Assembly: GCA_009733715.1 (NCBI GenBank)
Contig: WMKJ01000123.1
Location: forward strand, 1 to 36,318
Direction: 5' to 3'
From: Herpomyces periplanetae
Taxonomy: Eukaryota > Ascomycota > Laboulbeniomycetes > Herpomycetales > Herpomycetaceae
Length of the DNA stretch: 36,318 nucleotides
The position numbers and the translations under genes are program-made. Of this stretch, positions 1-7,870 are shown piece after piece; positions within the stretch are counted from its first letter, which is position 1, and every line of letters begins with the position of its first letter. The notes beneath the pieces are model-generated. The model saw nothing but the letters and a program-made list of their open reading frames with translations, did no database searches and was not told the origin of the DNA.

Positions 1-714
1 ATCCCGTTGGTAAGGCTACGGATTCCCCTTCTTGTTTCGATTGATTCGCAACAAGAGTACCTTGTGAAGCTTTGGATTGTGCAGTAGATGAAGGAAGCGA
101 GTCCGTTGGTGCCCCAACCGTTTGTTGTGATGAACTAGGCGTTAACTTAGTATCACGTACGGTGGTTAATTTGCTCAAGTTATCGGAAGTTGTTGTTGTA
201 GAAAGTGATGTGCTGGGAGGTTCATAAACTACCATGAACTCAATGCCTTGCATAGTACGCAGACGATTCTCAAATTCACGTCGATTACGGAGAAGGTATT
301 GCATCGAGGGATTAAAATCCGCTTGAGTTTTGATTATAGCATTATTTGATGTGACGTCAAAAAAAGGCGAATTCATAAAGTATAAGTGAACTTTAAAAAA
401 TGTTTTCATGTTAGCGGACCCAGAGTTCCTTGGGTAATATAGCAATTATGTACGATAGGGTAAACGGTACGGTATATTAGGATACCCACCGCCTGCCTTA
501 AAACGAGTAAAACCAGTTCTTTATCCATCAACATACTTGAATCACTATGAATTCCATTATAAAATTCTACAGCGGCTGGTAATCGCCACTGAATTTCGTC
601 TAGTTTAGTTTTGGAACTCTTTTCCGTATAAATATCATCAGGTCCAGCCGGGTCTAAACGCGCGGAATCTTGGACGGGAGATGCCGTAAGAGGAGACGAT
701 GATGAAGATGACAT
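1..714 (-). CDS. MED6: Mediator complex subunit 6 (5' part, cut by window edge)
   Basis: Med6 is a head-module subunit of Mediator, which links activators to RNA polymerase II in the nucleus. Exon 1 is 714..537 and exon 2 is 391..1; the 145-base intron has a GTATGT donor and joins in phase 1. The spliced protein reads LDEIQWRLPAAVEFYNGI, then HLYFMNSPFFDVTSNN and IIKTQ, then LRTMQGIEFMVVYEPP. This follows the order of Med6 blocks (QW-P, Y-F--SPF-D-TSNN, KMQ, GxE[FY]). The start is the ATG before a short Ser run. After the YEPP block the frame stays open but becomes Ser/Thr/Gln-rich, where other Med6 proteins continue with a WVIRKQ-like strand. So there is either a low-complexity insertion or a further unseen intron. 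The C-terminal half lies outside the window. Confidence 0.85.
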
Positions 715-1411
715 TTTAGCTTAACCATAACCAAAAACAATTTATTCAGTTAAGTTTACCTGGATAAACTAACTTTTCCCCGGAAATTTCACCATGACGC
801 ACTTTATAAAGTTTTTTGGTAAATTGTGCCGCAGCGGAGAAACAATTCAACGCGATTTCTAACATCCGAAAAAATTCCGCAAAATCCCCGGTTACATAAC
901 CGACGATTTACCGCATTTATCCGAAATCACGTGCCATAGACAAGAACGAAGTTTCGGCCATAAACGCACGTCCACCGGGATCCAGACGCGCAGTTTCACC
1001 CAGTTCACGATAAATTTGAGTTACACGTTCAAGATTTCACCACCATCGGATTTTAGTGTGTGATTTTCTATCTGGGGTTTTTTTATTTTTTTGTTTGTTT
1101 AAGGGTTAATACAAAATTTCGTGGTTTATCTTAGTACGGGATCTCAGAGATAATTTTCAGAGTGAGTGCGTGCTTAACCGTCGAGGTGAAGGGGAACGTG
1201 AGCGTATAAAGTCTCAAGTATACTTTTTGTGCGTGTGCGCGTGCATAAGTGTGAGTGAGGCATCGTGCTATCGAACGCGCTAGCTTAAAACTATTTACGA
1301 GTGTATGCTTATGCGCGTGTGAAAGTGTGTGCGTGCGTGCGTGGGTTTGCGTGTGCTACGGTATACTTTTCCTGGAGCTCATGATAACTTGCTTGGGTTA
1401 ATATTTACCTT
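715..1411. promoter_or_regulatory. Divergent promoter and leader between MED6 and MMTAG2
   Basis: These 697 bases separate two head-to-head start codons and hold no supported gene. The MMTAG2-proximal half (about 1160-1355) is rich in GTG/GCGTG repeats, for example 1229-1259 and 1315-1352. A run of T lies at about 1078-1100. There is no clear TATA box. Shared control of the two genes is inferred from layout only. Confidence 0.5.
1381..1401 (+). promoter_or_regulatory. Upstream ORF just before the MMTAG2 start
   Basis: A complete six-codon ORF (MITCLG, then TAA) ends 10 bases before the MMTAG2 ATG at 1412. A second tiny ORF (MLMRV, then TGA) lies at 1305-1322. If the transcript starts upstream of them, they could lower translation of MMTAG2. 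The transcription start is unknown, so this stays an inference. Confidence 0.35.
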
Positions 1412-3514
1412 ATGGATCTTCTTCAATCTGTCCGCAAAGAAGGTAGTCGGTAAGAAATTATCATATTTACCTTTACTCTGCACCGTTGTTTGAGATTCGG
1501 GATATTTCGCGTTTACTATGAATTTTCTCGTATTTTGTACTACTGAATACCGGAGAAATAAACCTTGTCTTCTACGCCTTGAGCATAACTTAAACTGATT
1601 GGATTACTCGCCTGTTTATCGTGATGAATTTAGTGGCGGTCATGGAGATTTTAAATGGGATGACGTAAAAAATGATCAGCATCGTGAAAGTTACCTGGGA
1701 CATTCCATCATGGCTCGTAAGTCTGTGTTGCCCAATTTTTACATGCCGGATTTTGTTAGAGGAATTACTTCCTTGACTCTTGATCTGAGGAATTTCCATG
1801 TTTGATTAGCATATATATGCACTGGAACTCATCCCGTTGACTTTAAAATCATCTTATGCTCAATTTGCATGTTTTATAGCTGTCGGTCGTTGGCAAGAGG
1901 GTCGTGATTTATCTTGGTATACTAAAGCGAAGCCAAACCCTCTACATGATACAGAGGAAGATGTTTTAAAAGCCGAAATCAAGGCTGTCAAAGAAGCTGA
2001 GGAACAAGCGATGGCTAACGCATTAGGCCTCCCTGCTACTGGTAATAAGACCAATTTACCCTCATCCAGGTATGAGATTTAAAAAATCCTTTCAAACTTA
2101 AACTGCACGAATATAGGCGAACATGCAAGCACCAATCAGTCCTAGTTCTTTCTCCACTCCATTTCGTGCTCAGCAAATGCTTGTTATATCGTCATTCGTT
2201 CATTTGTGCATGCATGGTTGCTTGCATACGCCCATGTTGGTCAATCAGCCTGCCTGCTTGTAAGCAAGCTTATTAGCTTGCTCTCATTCCCATTTTTCTG
2301 TTATCATTGTTTGACTTGATAAACATCATTTTGCGAAACACTCTACACCTACTCTTTTAGAGAAGCAATTCGCCCTTGGTTTTTTTAATGTGTTTTTTTA
2401 CCGGGACAATTTTACTAAGTTTTCTCTCTAAAGTAGCATGAATGATCATGAGAGTCGCGTGAACCACAGGAAAAGCTTTCGAAATAGGGATCCCGGGTCC
2501 AGACCTAATTTCGCTCGTGACCAAATGAATGAGACACGATCACAGTCAAAGGATGGGGTTCCATCACGTATGAATTCTCAAGACTCTATTGCTTCAAAGC
2601 AACACACGCGTAATAGATCCCCAATTTATCAAGATGATCTTATACGTGAGAATTCTCAGGAACCGCTATCCAGTCGATCTCAATCTCCCAGACCCAATCA
2701 CGGTGAACAATCTATATCACCCGGTAAGGATCTTTTTGACGGTCATTATCATACAGATTCAAATGGACAACATGGCTCGATGGATTTTAATGGACGTCGC
2801 AAAAGTTACAATAAATATGGTATGAATAGATATCGAAATTCAAATCGAGGTTATCGTGACGTACACACAAAAAGTCGTCAGCGATCGTATGATGAACGTT
2901 ATCATGATGATCCGGGTCATCCGTATTCTGGACAGCCACTATCACAATCGTACAATAAATTTCATTCTCACTCACAACCCGGTTATTCACGGGGATATTC
3001 TTTTGCAGGGTCTCCACCTGTGAGATACCGTGGATCACCACCACCACCACCGCCGCCACCACCACCTCCACCTTATCATCATCGCCATAGTCGAGCACCT
3101 CCACCACCGCCATTTCCACCACAGCCTCATCATCATCATCATCATCATGCAGAATATTCACACTACTATAGGGAAAGGGATGGGTATGGACGGCATGAAT
3201 CCATGAAATCGAATCGAAGCTATGGACATCCGGCGTACCAATCTCATTATCAGTCTAATTATCATTCGTATAATCAAAATCGAAATTACAGATCGAGATA
3301 CGGACCGCCGGAGCGTAGTTCTCGTGGACGGTATGAACAATCTGGGGGGGGTAATGGAAGTTGTGGGGGTGGGCCTGAAATCGATTACCCGCGAACATCA
3401 AGACGCGTATCACCCAGGGGAAAATCACCATCATCTTATCACCATTATCCTAAATCTGTATCACGATCGATTTCGCCGTATCATAAGCGGGCCGTGGATA
3501 CGAGAAAGTACTGA
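1412..3514 (+). CDS. MMTAG2: MMTAG2-like protein (kinase-phosphorylation domain) with long RS/Pro/His tail
   Basis: Homologue of human MMTAG2 (C1orf35), a poorly understood nuclear protein. Four exons fit without frame breaks: 1412..1449, 1634..1716, 1880..2069 and 2434..3514, giving about 463 residues. The joined N terminus reads MDLLQSVRKEGSRGGHGDFK, then WDDVK, RESYLGHSIMAPVGRWQEG and RDLSWYTKAK. This matches the conserved family block, and each junction falls exactly inside that block, so the exon model is strong for exons 1-3. The join to exon 4 (AG plus T, donor GTATGA) is frame-consistent but not backed by conserved sequence. The tail is rich in Arg, Ser, Tyr and His, with a run of 12 Pro near residues 304-316 and seven His near 335-341, followed by RS-like repeats. 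The human protein is 263 residues and also has a basic His-containing tail. Nuclear, splicing-linked work is an inference. Confidence 0.85.
2263..2282. repeat. Perfect 8-bp hairpin in MMTAG2 intron 3
   Basis: AGCAAGCT, loop TATT, then AGCTTGCT: an exact inverted repeat within the long third intron (2070-2433, 364 bases), in a stretch of scattered CTTGC repeats (about 2210-2285). Any function is unknown. Confidence 0.6.
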
Positions 3515-3943
3515 TATAAGTTTGTTGAACATCATCTCTCTATCAAATGTTGAACGCTCTATTGAAATTGATGCACAACGGAACATAAAGTTTACCGGGG
3601 TGAAGGATTTGATATTTATTTGAGATATGTGAACCTTGTGGAAGTGTCATCTCACCGAGTGAAATTGAAGATAATAAACTTGTTAGAGCAGTTTAAAAGT
3701 ATAGAAAGTTTACGTACGTGAGTGATGGTTAGCTATGAGTTTTCATGAGTGAATTTTGTGAAGAGAGATAATCTTGTTCAACAGTGAAACTTTGAATAAT
3801 GGAACTATGGATGATATGGATGGATTAAGAAAAGATAAATCTGTCAGAAAATTGCGGATTTGGGTACATTGATGAAGGAGAACTTAATCATGTTCATACA
3901 TGTGTTTTTACTTTATTGTTTTAGAAACAAACCTTAAGATAAA
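3515..3943. other. Convergent intergenic region, MMTAG2 / FCP1-like
   Basis: Tail-to-tail gap of 429 bases with no supported gene. An AATAAA at 3673-3678 lies about 160 bases after the MMTAG2 stop and is a plausible plus-strand poly(A) signal. Confidence 0.5.
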
Positions 3944-4972
3944 TTAATCTTGAGTGGATGCGCTGATTGTATAACGGAAGGGGTGTTGTCGCATGAAAGA
4001 GCTGACGTTGGAATACCAAGCAAGATTGCGCAGGTAGGCGAGGACTTGAGGCAACACGTTATCGTGAGGAAGTGTATCATTGGTGTGAGCATGACAGGGA
4101 GGTATTATCACAGAATCACTATTAGTTGTTGGGTGAGATGTTTGAGGATGATCACCAGGCTTTGTTGCTGCAGTAGATATGGAAGCGGAGAATTTATTGT
4201 GAGATACGATAGGGGAGGTAGAAGGGGAATTCGGAAGCGTGGAATCTGGTTTAAATTCGGGAACATGAAGTAAATTCCACGGTTCATAAGCTGCCTTGGA
4301 TTGTGTATCATCGACAAGCACAGTATTGAATTGGTTCCATGAATTTTGGTATGGTGATTTAACCGGATAGGAAGACTGAAGGTGTTGATTCGACCAAATT
4401 AATGATAATTTTTTGTAAACCGGGACTTTATTAGAGAACTGGGCTGCCGTTAATTGAAGTTGATCACGAGTCCAAACATCGAGTAAATTAGTTAATTGGT
4501 GGGGAGAAAGTATCTGGTTAAGAATACGCGAAACATTATGCCGTTCAGCCGACGACCAGATAATTATTCGAAAATTTGGGGTGGAAAATATTTCATCTAG
4601 AAATGTGTGTAGAGATGGTCTTTTTATGATTTTTCGTGATCCACGATTTCGTTTTAAACGATAGATTAGAGTACCGTTAAGATCGAAAACTATAAGTAAA
4701 GGTTGGGGGAAAGGGAGACGACGAAAATTTTGCAGACTGCGATGATCGTAAGATCGTGAAACTGCAAAACGCGAAATTTGAGAAGACCGGGATGCCGAAG
4801 GATGTTGAAGCTTGGATTGGGAAACGTTATCCGGCCGAATTCGAGGTTCCGAAAGTTTTTCATTGAACGGTCGGAGAGTGAATTTGTGGAACAATTCGGC
4901 TATATCGGGATCTGGCTCATTTTCCCTCGCCGCTCCTATTTCTCCATCCACCTTACCTACCCGATCCTTCAT
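3944..4972 (-). CDS. FCP1/NIF-type HAD phosphatase-like protein
   Basis: Single-exon gene of 342 residues, related to the FCP1-homology (NLI-interacting factor) branch of HAD phosphatases, which remove phosphate from Ser/Thr of proteins such as the RNA polymerase II tail. Visible motifs in order: motif I LLIVFDLNGTLIYR (nucleophile Asp97), motif II IIIWSSAERHNV (139-146), a Lys in VYKKL (about 187) and motif III/IV NTVLVDDTQSKA (Asp221-Asp222). The C terminus SNVSSFMRQHPF is of a type I recall from uncharacterised fungal members. The second motif-I Asp, the usual general acid/base, is Asn99 here; DLNGT variants are known in fungal and plant relatives, so activity is not certain. The first 85 residues are disordered. 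An in-frame TAG upstream and no earlier ATG support the start. The gene is head-to-head with RRP36, 200 bases apart. Confidence 0.8.
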   Translation of the reverse strand: MKDRVGKVDGEIGAARENEPDPDIAELFHKFTLRPFNEKLSEPRIRPDNVSQSKLQHPSASRSSQISRFAVSRSYDHRSLQNFRRLPFPQPLLIVFDLNGTLIYRLKRNRGSRKIIKRPSLHTFLDEIFSTPNFRIIIWSSAERHNVSRILNQILSPHQLTNLLDVWTRDQLQLTAAQFSNKVPVYKKLSLIWSNQHLQSSYPVKSPYQNSWNQFNTVLVDDTQSKAAYEPWNLLHVPEFKPDSTLPNSPSTSPIVSHNKFSASISTAATKPGDHPQTSHPTTNSDSVIIPPCHAHTNDTLPHDNVLPQVLAYLRNLAWYSNVSSFMRQHPFRYTISASTQD

Positions 4973-5172
4973 CTTGTTCTTCCCGTATGTCTTCTCCCGA
5001 AACCCTACTATTATCTAAACCGTTCAAGTACCGGGTTACCGAACCAGGTAGACGGGATTATATAAGCGGATGGACGGTGTGGCGTAGCAGAGGGGAAGAT
5101 TGGTTTGGGGAAAAAGGGAAAAAGGGTTTGGTTTTGGGGAAATTGTAGTGAAGATTTGGTTTAAGAGGAAAA
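4973..5172. promoter_or_regulatory. Compact bidirectional promoter, FCP1-like / RRP36
   Basis: Only 200 bases separate the two ATGs. A TATATAAG box at 5059-5066 lies on the plus strand about 107 bases before the RRP36 start, and the following 100 bases are G/A-rich on the plus strand, hence pyrimidine-rich for the leftward gene. Shared regulation is inferred from spacing. Confidence 0.55.
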
Positions 5173-6102
5173 ATGAAGAATTTTAGTGAATTAAATAGTT
5201 TGGAAGAGGTTTCTTTCGGAGAAATACTTGCAGCGCAAGAGCTATTTGGGGAAGAAGATAGGGAAGAAGTATATCAAAAGCAAACTAATAATGATATTGT
5301 CAGTGCGCGTAAAAGTTTACGACAAGGAATTAATCGAATTGGTGAAGATTTTTCGGAGTGGAGGCCGAATGAAAAACAATATGAAAGACCGTTAGAAAGT
5401 CGGAAATCAAAAAAAGCTCCACGGATACAAGCTTCGAATATTCAAGTGTCACGTAGACGTGAAATATTGCCTGTGGGAACTGGAGGGGCACGAGATCCTA
5501 GGTTCGATGCAATATCATGTAAAACGAGCATTGAAGTCAGTAAAAAAAATTATGCCTTTTTGAACGATATACGTGAAGCCGAAATAAAAGAATTATCAGA
5601 CCAAATTACTCGATTAGAAAAACCACGCAGTAAATTAGAGCGGCAAATGCAGAAACTCGTATCTCCGCAACGTTTGGAATGTATGAAAAAAGATTTAACT
5701 AGGCTACAAGATAAACATCGAAATATTCTAGAGCAACAACGCATAGATCAAGTTAGTAAAGAATTTGTACAACGTGAAAAATCTTTGGTTAAAGCAGGTG
5801 TCAAACAGCGTGTTTACTATCCCAAAAAAGGTACGTTAGGCAATTTTTACCCGCATTGGGAATCACTCTGCGCAAAATCCTCCAATATATGGCTAACATT
5901 TTATTACTTTTTCTTTTCCCTTCGCCTTCCTCCTTCACCTTTTTTTGGGCGTAACGCAGGCGAAATAAAGCGATTGGCTTTGGAGCGCAAATATCATGAA
6001 ATAACTCCTCATCAACGCAGCAAATCCATATCGCGAAAACGCAAAAAACTTTCTGCCAAGGAAAAAAAGGCTTTGCCACGTACAGCCACACCTCCCCGGT
6101 AG
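5173..6102 (+). CDS. RRP36: rRNA biogenesis protein RRP36
   Basis: RRP36 belongs to the 90S pre-ribosome and is needed for early pre-rRNA cleavages that lead to 18S rRNA, in the nucleolus. Family marks are seen in order: SFGEILAAQE near the N terminus, KKAPRI and VSRRREIL, then RDPRFDAIS, the YAFLNDIREAEIKEL block, a Lys/Arg/Glu-rich coiled-coil helix, and a basic C terminus with SRKRKKLSAKEKKALP. An intron is called at 5831-5959 (GTACGT donor, GCAG acceptor): the 43 codons inside are hydrophobic and aromatic, unlike the family, and the joined text YYPKKGEIKRLALERKY restores it. Exons are 5173..5830 and 5960..6102, about 266 residues. The intron is a multiple of three and has no in-frame stop, so the unspliced frame also stays open. 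SNRNP27 follows 182 bases downstream on the same strand. Confidence 0.87.
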   Translation: MKNFSELNSLEEVSFGEILAAQELFGEEDREEVYQKQTNNDIVSARKSLRQGINRIGEDFSEWRPNEKQYERPLESRKSKKAPRIQASNIQVSRRREILPVGTGGARDPRFDAISCKTSIEVSKKNYAFLNDIREAEIKELSDQITRLEKPRSKLERQMQKLVSPQRLECMKKDLTRLQDKHRNILEQQRIDQVSKEFVQREKSLVKAGVKQRVYYPKKGTLGNFYPHWESLCAKSSNIWLTFYYFFFSLRLPPSPFFGRNAGEIKRLALERKYHEITPHQRSKSISRKRKKLSAKEKKALPRTATPPR

Positions 6103-6284
6103 ATCACGTGTGTAGCATGCATTATTGTGGCGCAGCACAGCACAGGATGGGGAAGGTTTAGTGTGCCCACAGGAAAATCTGGATAGAGAAATGTTTGGTT
6201 ATAGGTTTAATTGATGGATGAATTCTATTTGGTTTAATTTGAGGACCTCTTTTTCTAAAATATTAAGTGTTAGTGGTGAAATTA

Positions 6285-7417
6285 ATGTCAAGACCGCCGA
6301 GTAAACGACCCCGTTGGTCGGGTTCAACGCGACAAACCAGCGTGTCGCGAGATTATAAAAGTGGATATTCTACATATCGTGATTTACCAAAGGATTCGGA
6401 ACGTGATTATACGGAACATAGATCTCGAGATCGTGAATCTACTTCAAGACGTGAATATTCTCGGTACGAATCTTACCCATCATCACGACATCGATCTCGA
6501 TCCAGAGAATCAAAACGACGAAAGCATTATCGAGATGATTATACAAATCGAAGTTTGGATGAACATAGGTATTCACATTCTGATCGACGTGATAAATATT
6601 CGAGTCGAGATCGTGATCGAACTCGAGATAGAAGCTGGAGTAGGGATCGAACAAGCAGTTTTAGTAAGTCGAATGTATATTACATGAAACCTGTACTATA
6701 ATATAGTAGATAAACCGTTAGTTTTACTTTACTAATTCACAAATACAATTAATAGATAGTCGTAGGGAACGATACGTTTCTCCTCATTCATCCTTATCAT
6801 ATCGAAAATCTCGCTTTGACTCGGCAAAATCTCAATCTCCCTCAGGGTCAAAATCATCATCAATATCATCATCACATTCAAGATCTAGGTCTCATTCCCC
6901 TTCCCGGTCCAAGTCTAAATCCACTTCCGTATCAAAGGTCAAGCGAAAAAATAAGCATGAAGATGATGTAACCCCTGAGGATTATATGGAAATCGATCAT
7001 TCAACTAAACCAATTAATTCCCTTGGTCCGAAAGGTGATAGATCGAGTAAAAACAAATCCGGCGAACTGAAATCATCTTCTACATCCAAAAGCAGGTCTA
7101 CTAGTAAGAAAGGAAGGAATACGGGTAAGGGAAAGTTATGTGGTGATGATTCTGCTGGCGAAAAGAAAACCAAAGAAAGTCAATCCAAACGACATCGAAA
7201 AAAATCACATTCTGAAGAGCCTAAGTATCATCGTGATGTCGAAAAAATGATGGCTCAAATGCGTTCAGTTATGGGGTTTGGAAAATTTCGCTCCACCAAA
7301 AATACAAAAGTTCCTGGAAATGATCGCAATTACGCTGTTCGAGTCGTTAAAATGACTAGATATCGTCAATACATGAACCGACCCGGAGGTTTTAATCGTC
7401 CATTAAGCCCTTCATGA
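6285..7417 (+). CDS. SNRNP27: U4/U6.U5 tri-snRNP 27 kDa protein (SNRNP27) with expanded RS domain
   Basis: A small component of the spliceosomal tri-snRNP. The C terminus holds the diagnostic block: MRSVMGFGKFRSTKNTKV, later YRQYMNRPGGFNRPLSPS, close to the human end YRQYMNRKGGFNRPLD. Exons are 6285..6663 (donor GTAAGT) and 6756..7417, joined in phase 1, for 346 residues. Exon 1 (MSRPPSKRPRW...) and the start of exon 2 are RS/RD/SR dipeptide repeats; the middle is Lys/Ser-rich (SKSRSTSKKGR). The human protein has 155 residues, so the RS and linker parts are more than doubled here. The ATG at 6285 is taken as the first in-frame ATG. Confidence 0.9.
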
Positions 7418-7870
7418 TCGTTTCTCCTCTTCCGTCCCTCTTCGCACGTGCCCTTCTTATACCACTCACGTGATCAGCCTTTTGGCCGCGCTTCGTGGAG
7501 GGTTTCGTGATGTGGTTTGATTATTTTGACCAACTCATTGTTCGACTTTATCCCTATCTGGTTGGTTTAACATGTTTTATATCATGACACGTTTAATAAT
7601 TTTTCGTTAGGATTTACTTAATTTGATCTAGCTCGGGGGAGGTTTTATTCCGCCATTTAATCATTTATCTCCTTGTGTGATTTGATGGATGTTTTTTACC
7701 TGGAACTTATATATTACTTTAATCGGACTATACATCACTGAGCCATTTTTACTGCATCATACGGTTCGTGTACTGATTCAAGCTTATTCTCGCGTCTACA
7801 TCTTCAAATAGCTACCTCTGGAATCTTTATTTCGTGTAATACTCTTGTCTTCCAGTTAAGTCAATCAGAT
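7418..7870. promoter_or_regulatory. Intergenic region and likely glucosidase promoter
   Basis: 453 bases without a gene. Two CACGTG E-box palindromes lie close together at about 7446 and 7467, in GCACGTGC and TCACGTGA context, 400 bases before the glucosidase start. E-boxes of this kind bind bHLH factors in fungi; use here is an inference. Confidence 0.4.
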
